This document shows positions 1-9,284 of a stretch of DNA of 64,000 nt, piece after piece (the stretch's first letter is position 1; every line of letters begins with the position of its first letter). The notes under the pieces are model-generated. The model ran no database searches, had not been told where the DNA came from, and saw nothing but the letters and a program-made list of their open reading frames with translations. The position numbers and the translations under genes were made by a program. Origin of the DNA: Novosphingobium barchaimii LL02 (lineage in GTDB: Bacteria > Pseudomonadota > Alphaproteobacteria > Sphingomonadales > Sphingomonadaceae); NCBI RefSeq assembly GCF_001046635.1, contig NZ_KQ130454.1, forward strand, positions 7,501 to 71,500, given 5' to 3'.

Positions 1-1139
1 CCTCCAGCTATCTGTTCCTGCCGCTGGCTGTAGTGCCGATGGCGCTGCTCGCCCGCGAGATGCGTTTCGACCGGCATTTTGCGATCAACGTAGGCGGCGC
101 CGCGGTGCAGGCCAGCGTGGCGGTGACGCTGGGCGCGCTCGGCTATTCGTCCTACGCCCTTGCCTGGGCGACGGTCGGGGCGGGGCTGGCGCGGGGGCTG
201 ATCGCGCAAGCACTGCGCCCCGCCCTGCCCTGGCCTCCGCGCCTCGACGGGCTGAGCAAGGTGATCGGCTTTGGCACACGTTCCAGCGTGCTATATCTTA
301 CCGGCGCGCTGGGCACGCGCACCCCCGACCTTATTCTCGGCAAGCTGGTGACGCTTACTTCCGTGGGCCTTTACAGCCGTGCGGCCAGCCTTTCGGACCA
401 GTTCCGCACGCTGATCTCGGGCGCGATCGGCAGCGTCTTTTTTCCGGCCTTCGCCCGTATCCGCGACCGGGGTGAGGACCTCGGCCCGCCTTATCTGCGC
501 GTCTGCGCAGGGTACTCGGCCGTAGTCTGGCCCGGCATGGCAGGCCTGGCGCTGGCCGCCGAGCCGATCGTGCGCTTGCTCTACGGCGAGAACTGGATGG
601 GCGTCGCCCCGCTTCTGACGATGATCTCGCTGACCGAGATCCTGCTCGTCGCGCTTCCGCTGGTCAGCGACATGCCGATCCTGCTTGGCAAGATGAACCG
701 CCTGCTCGCCTACAACGTCGCCGACACCGTGCTTTCGCTGATCCTGCTGGCGGGCGGTGCATGGCTGGGCGGCGTCGAGGGAGCGGCGGCATCGCGGCTC
801 GTCTATGCGGTGGGTTGGCTGGCGATCTACGCCGGGTTCATGCATCACCTCGTCCGGTTCGACGTGCGCGGCCTGTTCGCCATCTATGTGCGCAGCGCGA
901 TGGCGACCGTGGCCGCCATCCTGCCGCTCGCACTGGTCTATGTCTTCTGGGCGGGACCGGCGAGCATCGGCTTCGCTGCGCTGCTTGTCGCGGTGGCGCT
1001 CGGCGGCGTGTGCTGGTTTGTCGCACTGGCAGTGCTGCGCCACCCCGCGCTCGACGAGATCCTTGGTATGGCCTGCGCCCTGCCGCCACTGCGCCCGCTG
1101 GCGGCGCGGCTTCGCCCGCACCTTGCCGGAAAGACCTGA
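1..1139 (+). CDS. Polysaccharide flippase (Wzx/MOP-type), 5'-truncated by the window edge
   Basis: Multi-spanning membrane protein of the oligosaccharide/lipopolysaccharide flippase type, expected to move lipid-linked glycans across the inner membrane. The reading frame is open from base 3, before any good start codon, so the true start lies upstream; about 378 residues are visible. The sequence is a series of hydrophobic helices with short charged loops. The typical central part reads GTRTPDLILGKL and VGLYSRAASLSDQFR, as in proteins carrying the polysaccharide biosynthesis C-terminal domain. The stop codon overlaps the start of the next glycosyltransferase, so the two belong to one glycan operon whose remainder is outside the window. 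Family assignment is firm; the glycan is unknown. Confidence 0.85.
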   Translation, partial: SSYLFLPLAVVPMALLAREMRFDRHFAINVGGAAVQASVAVTLGALGYSSYALAWATVGAGLARGLIAQALRPALPWPPRLDGLSKVIGFGTRSSVLYLTGALGTRTPDLILGKLVTLTSVGLYSRAASLSDQFRTLISGAIGSVFFPAFARIRDRGEDLGPPYLRVCAGYSAVVWPGMAGLALAAEPIVRLLYGENWMGVAPLLTMISLTEILLVALPLVSDMPILLGKMNRLLAYNVADTVLSLILLAGGAWLGGVEGAAASRLVYAVGWLAIYAGFMHHLVRFDVRGLFAIYVRSAMATVAAILPLALVYVFWAGPASIGFAALLVAVALGGVCWFVALAVLRHPALDEILGMACALPPLRPLAARLRPHLAGKT

Positions 1140-2281
1140 TGACCCCGCTTTCCACCTGCCGTATCGCTTCCGACAGCCCGGTCCGGCGCGTGCCCCCTCG
1201 CCCGCCGGAACTGCGCAACTCCGCCTACGCTGGGCAGTTCGACTGGGACACCCTGTTCTACGACGTGTACCGCGTTGGCCGTCACGTGGTGTTTCAGGGC
1301 CCTCCCCTGCTGAACCTGCGCGCACCGGCGGAGCAGAGCGGCTACCTGGCGCAGCGCCTGCGCGGCCTGTTTCCCCGCGCGCGCCTGATCGAGCGCAACC
1401 GCAGCAGCGAATACTGGGTGCGCGAGGATGCCGACCGGATCGCCCTCGACGGACCGCTCGGCCATTACGAGATCGCCGTCCAGCCCAACCTGAGCGCGCG
1501 CTTCGCCGGGCGACGGGTGCTGCACACGCTTTCGCGCAACAACGACATTGCCTGGATACTCGACTGGGTGCGCTTCTACGTCGCCGTGCACGGCGCCGAC
1601 GCGGTGTTGCTCTATGACAACGGCTCGACCGACTATGCCTCCGACGACCTGCGCGCTTCCTTGCGCGAAACCTTCCCCGCCCTCGTCACCGAAGTGGTGG
1701 ACTGGCCGTTTGCCTATGGCCCGCAAGGGGGCATGGCCGGGGCGGTGGACGGCGCGGAAACGCCGTGGGATTCCGATTACTGCCAGACCGGCTCGCTTCA
1801 GCACGCGCGGTTCCGCTTTCTGCGCGAGGCGCGCAGCGTGCTCAACGTCGATATCGACGAACTGGTGCTATCCCCACGGGGCACATCGATCTTCGCGGCG
1901 ACCGAGCAGAGCCGGCGCGGCTTCATCAAGTTCGAGGGGCGATGGGTAAGCGCCACTACGCCCCATGCGGTGCCGCGCGGACAGGGCCTGCACGGCGATT
2001 TCTGGCTGCGCGACGCGGAGGAAACCGACGAATGCCCGCCCAAGTGGTGCGCGGTGCCGCGCAAGGCCAACCGCGTGAAGCACTGCTGGTCCGTCCACAA
2101 CCTGTTCGGCGCGCGGGCCAACAGGCGGATATCTTGCGAATTCGCTTACGCCCACATGCGCGGCATCTCGCAAGGCTGGAAGGAGAACCGCTGGGACGCG
2201 GTCGATCATGACCCGGCCCGCTTCGCCCCTGACGAAACATTGCGCGCGGCCTTCGAGAAAGCTGGAATGCTGCGCGAATAG
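1139..2281 (+). CDS. Glycosyltransferase family 2-like protein (Glyco_tranf_2_4/GT92-like)
   Basis: 380-residue putative glycosyltransferase. The ATG shares one base with the flippase stop (TGATG), which fixes the start and shows translational coupling. Residues 130-166 contain the nucleotide-sugar fold entry ending in YDNGSTDY (159-166). A DxD-type metal/nucleotide site, NVDIDELV, follows with D238 and D240. No signal peptide or membrane helix is visible, so it should act at the cytoplasmic face of the membrane. The family resembles GT2_4/GT92 proteins, which often lie in surface polysaccharide clusters. Donor and acceptor cannot be told from sequence. Confidence 0.82.
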   Translation: MTPLSTCRIASDSPVRRVPPRPPELRNSAYAGQFDWDTLFYDVYRVGRHVVFQGPPLLNLRAPAEQSGYLAQRLRGLFPRARLIERNRSSEYWVREDADRIALDGPLGHYEIAVQPNLSARFAGRRVLHTLSRNNDIAWILDWVRFYVAVHGADAVLLYDNGSTDYASDDLRASLRETFPALVTEVVDWPFAYGPQGGMAGAVDGAETPWDSDYCQTGSLQHARFRFLREARSVLNVDIDELVLSPRGTSIFAATEQSRRGFIKFEGRWVSATTPHAVPRGQGLHGDFWLRDAEETDECPPKWCAVPRKANRVKHCWSVHNLFGARANRRISCEFAYAHMRGISQGWKENRWDAVDHDPARFAPDETLRAAFEKAGMLRE

Positions 2282-2397
2282 CTGAGGGCCGAGCGGCGCA
2301 TGATCGTTACACAATTTATAGTGCGCTGCGTAATTTCATGATAGATTTCCTCCAGCGATAAAAAAAAGGCGAGGCCGCACCTTGCCGGGAGGATGCA

Positions 2398-3309
2398 ATG
2401 TCGGGAATAAGCCTGGCGCTGGCGATGCTGATCGCCAACCCCGTCATCCTGGGTGCTACGCCCGGTCCGATCACAGGCTCCGAAACGCCCGCCGATACCC
2501 TGCAGGCGGAAATGGATCTGCACGCCCGCATGACCATCGATGTCGAGGTCCACGGCCTTGGTCCCTATCGCTTCCTGATCGATACCGGATCGCAGCGCAC
2601 CGTCGTCTCGACCGCGCTGGCCGTTACGCTGGGGCTCTCGATGGGACCACAGGTGCGCGTCGTCGGCATTGCCGGAGTGCATGATGTCGCCACCGCGCAG
2701 ATCGATTCGATCGATATCGGCCCCCGCTCGTTCTATGATCTCACCGTGCCGTTGCTGGAACGACGGCACATGGGCGCCGACGGCATTCTGGGCACGGACA
2801 GCCTGCAGCACCAGCGCGTGTTGCTGGACTTCGCCCGCAACACCATCCGCATCGGCGATCCCAAGGATCTGGGCGGGAAACGCGATTTTGAGATCGTCGT
2901 CCAGGCCAGGCAGCGCTCGGGCCGCCTGATCCTGACCGATGCGGTGATCGACGGCGTGCGAACCGCCGTGGTGATCGACACCGGCGCCAGCGGCACCGTA
3001 GGCAACCGCGCACTGCAACGCGCGCTTGCCAGGAAATCGCGCGCTCACGATAAGATGACCGGCACAGTGGCCAGTGTCACCGGGCAGGAACTGCCGGTCG
3101 ACCTTGCCGTCGCCGGGAAGCTGGAACTGGGCCACATCGGTGTGGCCAATGTCCTGATCGCCTATGCCGATGCGCCCGCCTTTTACGAACTCAAGCTGGA
3201 CAAGCGCCCGGCGATTTTCCTCGGAATGCGGGAATTGCGCGCCTTCAAACGCATCGCCATCGATTTTTCGACGCGCAAGGTGCTGTTCGATCTGGTCGAG
3301 CCGCAATGA
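2398..3309 (+). CDS. Exported retropepsin-like aspartyl protease family protein
   Basis: 303-residue protein with two retropepsin-like halves. Each carries an aspartyl protease motif: LIDTGSQRTVV with D62 and VIDTGASGT with D194. A single chain with two DTG motifs could form the active site without dimerising. The N-terminus is hydrophobic (residues 5-20) and looks like a signal peptide or anchor, so the mature protein is probably periplasmic. The ATG at 2398 follows a good ribosome site (GGGAGG, about 6 bases upstream). It stands alone between the glycosyltransferase and the Atm1 exporter. Substrate unknown; a peptidase role is inferred from the motifs only. Confidence 0.8.
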   Translation: MSGISLALAMLIANPVILGATPGPITGSETPADTLQAEMDLHARMTIDVEVHGLGPYRFLIDTGSQRTVVSTALAVTLGLSMGPQVRVVGIAGVHDVATAQIDSIDIGPRSFYDLTVPLLERRHMGADGILGTDSLQHQRVLLDFARNTIRIGDPKDLGGKRDFEIVVQARQRSGRLILTDAVIDGVRTAVVIDTGASGTVGNRALQRALARKSRAHDKMTGTVASVTGQELPVDLAVAGKLELGHIGVANVLIAYADAPAFYELKLDKRPAIFLGMRELRAFKRIAIDFSTRKVLFDLVEPQ

Positions 3310-3391
3310 TCGGCGGTGGTGTTATGAGGCAGCTTGACGGTCCTCACCGTTTCCCGATTGTTTCAGCTCACGCCTTCCCTACATAGCCCAG

Positions 3392-5212
3392 ATGCCTCCA
3401 GATACCGCCGTTCCCGATTCCGCCGCCCGCCATGACGGCTGGCGCACGCTCCTGCGCTTCATGCCCTACCTCTGGCCCGACAACGACCGGGGGCTGCGGT
3501 GGCGGATCGTTTGGGCCTGCGTATTTATCCTGCTGTCCACGGGCACGCAGCTTGTGCTGCCTTACCTGATGAAGTGGGCGGTCGACCTGATGGGCACGAC
3601 CGGGCCGAAACTTCTGCAACTCGCGATGCTGGTGGTGTTGGGCTATGCTGCGGGGCGGCTGCTGCAGACCCTGTTCGACAACTTGCGCAACATCGTGTTC
3701 GAGCGGGTTGGCCAGGACGCCACCCGCGCGCTGGCGGAGAATGTCTTCGGCCAGTTGCACCGCCTGTCCCTGCGCTTCCACCTCGCGCGCCGCACCGGCG
3801 AGGTCACCAAGACCATCGAGCGCGGCACCAAGAGCATCGACACGATGCTCTACTTCATGCTCTTCAACATCGCCCCGACCATCCTGCAACTGCTGGTGGT
3901 GGGGGTGATCTTCTACATCAACTTCGGCCCCGGGCTGGTGATCGCCACCGCCGTCGCCATCGCCGTCTATATCTGGGTGACACGCACGATCACCGAGTGG
4001 CGCTCCAAGCTGCGCGAACAGATGAACCGCCTCGACGGACAGGCCCTGTCGCGCGCCGTCGATTCGCTGCTGAACTACGAGACGGTGAAATACTTCTCCG
4101 CCGAAGCGCGCGAGGCAGACCGCTATGCGCAGGCAACCCGCGCCTACGCCGTGGCTGCGGTAAAGAGCGAGAACTCACTGGGACTGCTCAACATCGTGCA
4201 GGGCGTGGTCATCAACCTGCTGATGGCCGGCGCGCTCGGCTGGACGGTGTGGGGCTGGTACAAGGGGCAATACACGGCAGGCCAGCTGGTCTTCGTGCAG
4301 ACCTATCTGACACAGCTGTTCCGCCCGCTCGACATGCTGGGCATGGTCTATCGCACCATCCGCCAAGGCCTGATCGACATGGCAGAGATGTTCCGCCTGC
4401 TCGACACCGCTGTCGAGGTGCCCGACGCCCCCGGTGCCCCGGCACTGGTGATCCGCCAGCCCTCCATCGTCTTCGACAACGTCGTGTTCGGCTATGACCC
4501 CGACCGCACGATCCTGCATGGCCTGTCCTTCGAAGTGCCGGCCGGAGAGGCTTTCGCGGTCGTCGGCCCTTCGGGCGCGGGCAAGTCCACCCTCGCCCGG
4601 CTGCTGTTCCGATTCTACGACCCGCAATCGGGCCGCATCCTGATCGACGGGCAGGACATCGCGCAAGTAACGCAGGCTTCCCTGCGCGCCGCGATCGGCA
4701 TCGTGCCGCAGGATTCGGTGCTGTTCAACGACACCATCGGCTACAACATCGGCTATGGCCGTGACGGTGCCGGCGCGGAGGAGATCGACGCCGCCGCGCG
4801 CGGCGCGGCGCTGACCGGCCTGATCGAACGGCTGCCCAAGGGCCTCGCCACCGAAGTGGGCGAGCGCGGCCTGAAGCTTTCGGGCGGTGAGAAGCAGCGC
4901 GTGGCCATCGCCCGCACCCTGGTCAAGAACCCGCCGATCCTGATCCTGGACGAAGCCACCAGCGCACTCGACACCCGCACCGAGCAGGACATCCTGGCGA
5001 CGCTGCACCGCGTGGCCGAGCACCGCACCTCGCTTTCGATAGCGCACCGTCTTTCGACAATCGCCGATGCCAACCGCATTCTCGTGCTGAACGAAGGACG
5101 CCTCGCGGAAAGCGGCACTCACACACAGTTGCTGCGCCGTGAGGGTCTTTACGCCGAAATGTGGATGCGCCAGGCAGCAGAAGCCGAAGCGATGACCGAG
5201 GCGGCGGAGTAA
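3392..5212 (+). CDS. atm1: Atm1/HMT1-type ABC exporter (fused permease-ATPase)
   Basis: 606-residue half-transporter with an N-terminal six-helix ABC exporter domain (about residues 25-330) and a C-terminal ATPase. Walker A is GPSGAGKST at 392-400, the signature is LSGGEKQ at 496-502, and Walker B is ILILDEATSALD. The protein matches my memory of the Novosphingobium aromaticivorans Atm1 closely along its whole length, including the stretch from NLRNIVFERVGQDATR to RRTGEV. Atm1 proteins export glutathione-derived compounds and take part in heavy-metal detoxification and iron-sulfur homeostasis. It should work as a homodimer in the inner membrane. Start ATG at 3392; no strong ribosome site. Confidence 0.93.
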   Translation: MPPDTAVPDSAARHDGWRTLLRFMPYLWPDNDRGLRWRIVWACVFILLSTGTQLVLPYLMKWAVDLMGTTGPKLLQLAMLVVLGYAAGRLLQTLFDNLRNIVFERVGQDATRALAENVFGQLHRLSLRFHLARRTGEVTKTIERGTKSIDTMLYFMLFNIAPTILQLLVVGVIFYINFGPGLVIATAVAIAVYIWVTRTITEWRSKLREQMNRLDGQALSRAVDSLLNYETVKYFSAEAREADRYAQATRAYAVAAVKSENSLGLLNIVQGVVINLLMAGALGWTVWGWYKGQYTAGQLVFVQTYLTQLFRPLDMLGMVYRTIRQGLIDMAEMFRLLDTAVEVPDAPGAPALVIRQPSIVFDNVVFGYDPDRTILHGLSFEVPAGEAFAVVGPSGAGKSTLARLLFRFYDPQSGRILIDGQDIAQVTQASLRAAIGIVPQDSVLFNDTIGYNIGYGRDGAGAEEIDAAARGAALTGLIERLPKGLATEVGERGLKLSGGEKQRVAIARTLVKNPPILILDEATSALDTRTEQDILATLHRVAEHRTSLSIAHRLSTIADANRILVLNEGRLAESGTHTQLLRREGLYAEMWMRQAAEAEAMTEAAE

Positions 5213-5216
5213 GCCG

Positions 5217-5531
5217 TCAATACCCGGCCGCCGCGCACAGCGAATCCAGCTTCAGAATTCTGGCATCGTCCGACCCATATTTCTCGCGCAGCGCCGGGCG
5301 GTTATCGCAGAACCGCTTTTGGCGGGCGATATCCTGACGCGTCAGCGCGGCGGGTCTGGCAACCTGAGCGGCCTTTCCCTCACGCTGCCGCCGAGCCTGT
5401 TCCTCCATGCGCGAACGGTTAAAGATGCCCTCCGCCGCCTGTCCGGGGGAAATGATCGGAGCGATATCCTGCGCCGCAAGCGGCGCCGTGGGAGCAGTCA
5501 TGACCAATACGGCCATCATCCTGCGGAACAT
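5217..5531 (-). CDS. Small exported hypothetical protein
   Basis: 104-residue protein that I do not recognise. It opens with MFRRMMAVLVMTAPTAPLAA, a plausible Sec signal peptide with cleavage after AQ near residue 22. The mature part is rich in Arg, Gln and Ala and contains two Cys (in FCDNRP and LCAAAGY) that could form a disulfide. It converges on the Atm1 gene with four bases between the stops. The coding pattern is plausible for this genome, and exported small proteins of this kind occur in sphingomonads, but no function can be assigned. Confidence 0.6.
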   Translation of the reverse strand: MFRRMMAVLVMTAPTAPLAAQDIAPIISPGQAAEGIFNRSRMEEQARRQREGKAAQVARPAALTRQDIARQKRFCDNRPALREKYGSDDARILKLDSLCAAAGY

Positions 5532-5728
5532 GGTGTTCTCCCAAGCTTGATGTGCGTAGTATCGGCAGGCTGCCCAACCACCCCCAATCGAGCAAGCTGA
5601 AACCCCGCGGGCCGTGCGGCAATCGCGGCGAAGCCGCCACGCGTCGTTACCGGCGTCGGGGTGGGGAACCGGCGCCCCGCTCGACGGTTAGGCTTGATGA
5701 CACCATCGTTGCCAAAGGTTCCAGACCG

Positions 5729-5935
5729 ATGAAGCCGTTTCTGGTGGGGCTAGGCTCGCTGATACTCGCCGCTACCCCGCTCGCTGCCATTCCCCTTGCC
5801 GTGCCGCAGCATTTCACGTCTGTGAGGGACAGGCAAGCGCCACCGGCAATAATCGCCGAGGCCGCACGGGATGCCCGCGCTCCTCAGGATTTACACACAG
5901 AACCAACACGCCAGCCGGATCAGGCCATCACTTGA
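5729..5935 (+). CDS. Possible very small exported protein
   Basis: 68-residue frame starting at ATG 5729. It has a signal-like N-terminus (MKPFLVGLGSLILAATPLAA) and a polar remainder ending in Ala-Ile-Thr. The stop runs 8 bases into the 3' end of the convergent DUF1737 gene. I do not recognise it. The signal-peptide shape is the main argument that it is real; short length and the overlap argue against it. Confidence 0.35.
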   Translation: MKPFLVGLGSLILAATPLAAIPLAVPQHFTSVRDRQAPPAIIAEAARDARAPQDLHTEPTRQPDQAIT

Positions 5936-6128
5936 CCACGTCGGCTTCATGCCAGACCACGGCCTGCGCAGCCTTCATGCAATTTTCCGCCGTGTCCCAG
6001 GCAAGTGTAGGCGAACCGTAAAGACGCCACCCCTGCGCCAGCGCCTCGGACACCCGCTCGCAAAAGGCGCGGTCGTCCGCACCGGTGAGAAGGCGGTATA
6101 CAGGGCGATCTTCAGGCGTCTGGTACAT
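5928..6128 (-). CDS. DUF1737 domain protein
   Basis: 66-residue protein that fits the DUF1737 family along its whole length. The family pattern is YRLLTGADDRAFCERVSEAL followed by a Gly-Trp/Tyr-x-Leu-Tyr-Gly-Ser-Pro segment (WRLYGSPTLAWD) and a terminal AAQAVVW. Proteins of this family are small, soluble and of unknown function. It lies downstream of the PhyH-like gene on the same strand with 24 bases between them, so it may be co-transcribed. Confidence 0.8.
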   Translation of the reverse strand: MYQTPEDRPVYRLLTGADDRAFCERVSEALAQGWRLYGSPTLAWDTAENCMKAAQAVVWHEADVVK

Positions 6129-6152
6129 GGCAGAGTGTTCCTCAATCCGATG

Positions 6153-6839
6153 TCAGATGCCTAGCCACTCCAGCCCCGCTGGCAAGTCCCCCCGCGCGTA
6201 ATCCACCTGCAACACCCGCCGCCTCCTGCCGGGCCGTGCGGCGTTCGAGGCATGCAGCACCGGAGTGCGATAGACCCACACATCCCCCGTCTCCGCAAGG
6301 CAGGCATGAACCGCCAACCCGGCCGCCACACCGTCCACTTCTGCAGCAGGAACCCGGCCAAGTCGGTGTGATCCTGCCGCGATGAGCAAAGGCGCATTAT
6401 TCGCGTCCACCGGATCGAGATGGATACGTACGGTCAGCATCGCTTCAATCAGGGCAAAAGGCGGCTCGACATGGGTGATCCCCTGCTTGACCGACCAAGG
6501 GCCAAAGCCGTCCGCTTCGGCAACGGCGCGTACCGCGATGGTGCGGTCCTGATGCCAGCCCAGCGCCCAATCCGCGCGGTCGTGCTTGTCGAAAAGGACT
6601 GCCCTGACAGGCCGGGCATCTGAACCGAGGACAAGACAAGCGGTGCCACCGATCGGCCCCGCCGGCCCCAGCAACCGCGCAAGGCCGGGATCGCCCGCGA
6701 TACGCACCCCGGCACACCCGTCGGGCCATTTTGCAAGGACAGCCTCGAAATCGGAAAGCTGCGCACAAGCCAGGCCCGGATGCAGGCAGGCGCCGTCCCG
6801 GTCCAGTTCCAGCCGGGCGAGGACAGTGCTTTCACTCAC
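6153..6839 (-). CDS. Phytanoyl-CoA dioxygenase (PhyH)-like Fe(II)/2-oxoglutarate oxygenase
   Basis: 228-residue protein with the arrangement expected of PhyH-like non-haem iron oxygenases: HxD at H96 and D98 (WHQDRT), distal iron ligand H196 in PVLHASNAA, and a basic RRRRVLQVDY segment soon after that could bind 2-oxoglutarate. It is shorter than classical PhyH (about 290 residues), as many bacterial members are. Its ATG overlaps the stop of the upstream GFA-family gene by four bases (ATGA), so the pair is translationally coupled. The substrate is unknown. Confidence 0.75.
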   Translation of the reverse strand: MSESTVLARLELDRDGACLHPGLACAQLSDFEAVLAKWPDGCAGVRIAGDPGLARLLGPAGPIGGTACLVLGSDARPVRAVLFDKHDRADWALGWHQDRTIAVRAVAEADGFGPWSVKQGITHVEPPFALIEAMLTVRIHLDPVDANNAPLLIAAGSHRLGRVPAAEVDGVAAGLAVHACLAETGDVWVYRTPVLHASNAARPGRRRRVLQVDYARGDLPAGLEWLGI

Positions 6840-7234
6840 CCCGGATAACGCTCGAACTCAGGCAGGGCCGCGAGGTCATTCATCCAGCCGAGCCGTTCGG
6901 CCACCTGGATCTGCGCCTGAGGCGGCAGGGCGTCAGGATCGTCGAGCGTCGCGACCTGGATGTCGACGAGGCCCGGCAGGTACTCCTCGTTGACGAAATA
7001 GAGCCCGGTTCCGCATGTCGCGCAAAAATGACGCATTGACGCCCCGCTCGAATTGTAGACCGCCGCCGCTCCCTTGGTCAGTGCGAATTCCGCAGTCTTG
7101 AACGCCCCCCACGCCACCGTCGGCGCCCCGGTCGACTTGCGGCAATCGCTGCAATGGCACAGCGCGACGTGCTCGGGCACGCCCTCAACGCTGTAGCGCA
7201 CCGCGCCGCACTGGCATCCACCTTCTAGGTTCAT
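6836..7234 (-). CDS. GFA-family (CENP-V/Mss4-like) zinc protein
   Basis: 132-residue protein of the glutathione-dependent formaldehyde-activating (GFA)/CENP-V fold. Zinc-binding cysteines are in the usual places: C7 and C9 (CQCGAVRY), C26, C28 and C31 (CHCSDCRK), C71 and C74 (CATCG). I chose the ATG at 7234 because an AAGGAGA ribosome site lies just upstream and because the fold starts right after it; a longer in-frame extension to 7405 has no family similarity. Most members with this domain have unknown substrates, and the link to formaldehyde comes from a few enzymes only. Confidence 0.85.
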   Translation of the reverse strand: MNLEGGCQCGAVRYSVEGVPEHVALCHCSDCRKSTGAPTVAWGAFKTAEFALTKGAAAVYNSSGASMRHFCATCGTGLYFVNEEYLPGLVDIQVATLDDPDALPPQAQIQVAERLGWMNDLAALPEFERYPG

Positions 7235-7283
7235 CGCGATTCTCCTTCCCCTGAAGGCTAGTCTATTCATAAGAACATTCAAT

Positions 7284-7317
7284 GAACAAAAAGGCGCGGG
7301 CATGATGCTCGCGCCTT
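7284..7317 (-). terminator. Rho-independent terminator of hslU
   Basis: Read on the minus strand, a GC-rich hairpin with arms AAGGCGCG and CGCGCCTT (extendable by G-C pairs across a small loop) is followed by TTTTTGTTC. It begins 27 bases after the hslU stop, the expected place and orientation to end the hslVU transcript. Confidence 0.85.
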
Positions 7318-7343
7318 CTTCGCCCGTGACCGGAAAATGCCGG

Positions 7344-8642
7344 TTACAGGATGTACTTCGACAGGTCCGCGTTGCTGGCCAGGCCTTCCAGCTTGGCGCG
7401 CACATAGGCTTCGTCGATCGTCACCGTCTCGCCCTTGCGGTCCTCGGCCTCGAAGCTGAGTTCCTCCAGCAGCTTTTCCATCACTGTCTGCAAGCGGCGG
7501 GCACCGATGTTCTCGACGCTTTCGTTGACCTGCGCGGCGATGCGGGCGACTTCGCGGATTGCGTCCGCAGTCACTTCTATGGTCAGTTCCTCGGTGGCGA
7601 GGAGCGCCTTGTACTGCGCGATGAGGTTGGCGCGGGTTTCCGACAGGATCCGCACGAAGTCCTCCTCGGTCAGCGCCTGCAGTTCGACACGGATCGGCAG
7701 GCGCCCCTGAAGTTCGGGCAGCATGTCGCTGGGCTTGGCGACATGGAACGCGCCGCTGGCGATGAACAGGACGTGGTCGGTCTTCATCGGGCCGTACTTG
7801 GTGGCGACCGTAGTGCCCTCGATCAGCGGCAGCAGGTCGCGCTGTACGCCTTCGCGGCTGACCGAGCCGCCGCGCACGTCGGACACGGCGATCTTGTCGA
7901 TTTCGTCGAGAAAGACGATGCCGTTGGCCTCCGCGTTCGACAGCGCCACGCGGGCGACGTCATCCTGGTCCATGCGCTTTTCAGACTCTTCGTCGACCAG
8001 CTTGTCCCAGGCGTCGGGCACCTTCATCTTGCGGCGCTTCATGCGGCTGCCGCCCATCTTGCCCATGATGTCCGACAAGTTGATCATGCCGACCGAACCG
8101 CCCATGCCGGGGATCTCCATCGGCGAGGATGGACTGTCCTCAACCTCAAGTTCCACTTCGGTGTCGTTCATAGCGTTTTCGGTGATCCGCTGGTGGAAGG
8201 CGGCGCGAGTGGCCTCCGAAGCGCCATCGCCGACCAGCGCGTTGAGCAGGCGGTCCATTGCTGCCTTGCTGGCTGCCTCGCGCACCGATTCGCGGCGGCG
8301 TTCCTTTTCCAGCCGGATCGCTTCTTCGACAAGGTCGCGGGCGATCTGCTCGACGTCGCGGCCGACATAGCCGACTTCGGTGAACTTGGTCGCTTCCACC
8401 TTCACGAAAGGCGCGTCGGCCAGCTTCGCCAGGCGGCGGCTGATCTCGGTCTTGCCGCAGCCGGTCGGGCCGATCATCAGGATGTTCTTGGGGGTCACCT
8501 CGTCGCGCAGGTCCGCATCGAGATGCTGGCGGCGCCAGCGGTTGCGCAGCGCGACGGCGACGGCCTTCTTGGCGTCGGTCTGGCCGATGATATGCGCATC
8601 CAGCGCAGCAACGATCGCCTTGGGAGTGAGATTGTCGTTCAT
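7344..8642 (-). CDS. hslU: HslU, ATPase subunit of the HslUV protease
   Basis: 432-residue AAA+ unfoldase that feeds substrates to the HslV peptidase. Walker A is GPTGCGKT at 58-65 and Walker B is [11 protein letters not shown]. The family's I-domain (about residues 110-230) is present and shortened in the usual alphaproteobacterial way, with an MGG/MIN-rich segment. The C-terminus SKYIL carries the conserved tail that inserts between HslV subunits. It lies 11 bases downstream of hslV on the same strand and is followed by a strong terminator. Confidence 0.97.
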   Translation of the reverse strand: MNDNLTPKAIVAALDAHIIGQTDAKKAVAVALRNRWRRQHLDADLRDEVTPKNILMIGPTGCGKTEISRRLAKLADAPFVKVEATKFTEVGYVGRDVEQIARDLVEEAIRLEKERRRESVREAASKAAMDRLLNALVGDGASEATRAAFHQRITENAMNDTEVELEVEDSPSSPMEIPGMGGSVGMINLSDIMGKMGGSRMKRRKMKVPDAWDKLVDEESEKRMDQDDVARVALSNAEANGIVFLDEIDKIAVSDVRGGSVSREGVQRDLLPLIEGTTVATKYGPMKTDHVLFIASGAFHVAKPSDMLPELQGRLPIRVELQALTEEDFVRILSETRANLIAQYKALLATEELTIEVTADAIREVARIAAQVNESVENIGARRLQTVMEKLLEELSFEAEDRKGETVTIDEAYVRAKLEGLASNADLSKYIL

Positions 8643-8653
8643 GGTGGTCCCCC

Positions 8654-9226
8654 TCAGACGGTCTCGACCGTCACGCGGTCGTTGGTGAAGACGCAGATGT
8701 CGGCGGCGACCTGCATGGCCTTGCGCGCGATCGTCTCGGCATCTTCCTCGTAAGCGTCGATTGCGCGGGCGGCGGCCAGCGCATAGTTGCCGCCCGATCC
8801 GATCGCGGTGATCTGGCTGTGAGTGCCGCCTTCCGGCTCAAGCACATCGCCGTTGCCCGTCAGCACCAGCAGCGTTTCGGCATCAGCGACGATCATCAAC
8901 GCCTCGAGATTGCGCAGATACTTATCGGTGCGCCAGTCCTTGGCGAGTTCGACGGCCGAGCGCATCAGCTGGCCGCGATATTGCTCCAGCTTGCGTTCAA
9001 GGCGCTCGAAAAGGGTGAAGGCGTCAGCGGTGGCACCGGCGAAACCCGCAATCACTTTCCCGCCTTCACCGATGCGGCGCACCTTGCGCGCATTCGGCTT
9101 CATGACGGTGTTGCCCATGGAAACCTGACCGTCACCGGCGATGACGGTCTTGCCGCCCTTTCGCACACCGATGATGGTCGTACCGTGCCACTCGATCAGG
9201 CCGTGGCTAGCCCCGTTGCTGTTCAT
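8654..9226 (-). CDS. hslV: HslV, peptidase subunit of the HslUV protease
   Basis: 190-residue threonine peptidase with a proteasome beta-type fold. I chose the ATG at 9226; it gives a 15-residue propeptide ending in HG before the nucleophile T16 ([13 protein letters not shown]), in line with alphaproteobacterial HslV. A TTG nine codons further upstream is in frame but unnecessary. Conserved features include GDGQVS and [13 protein letters not shown]. It forms a double ring capped by HslU. Probably in an operon with hslU, possibly also with bamE upstream. Confidence 0.96.
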   Translation of the reverse strand: MNSNGASHGLIEWHGTTIIGVRKGGKTVIAGDGQVSMGNTVMKPNARKVRRIGEGGKVIAGFAGATADAFTLFERLERKLEQYRGQLMRSAVELAKDWRTDKYLRNLEALMIVADAETLLVLTGNGDVLEPEGGTHSQITAIGSGGNYALAAARAIDAYEEDAETIARKAMQVAADICVFTNDRVTVETV

Positions 9227-9284
9227 GCCGGGGATATATGACGGTGGCTGCAAGGTTCAAGTCGCAACCACCAGATCACCCGGA

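Noticed and set aside
7302-8753. 483-codon plus-strand frame opposite hslU
   Set aside because: Antisense shadow of a strongly conserved gene; no plausible domain.
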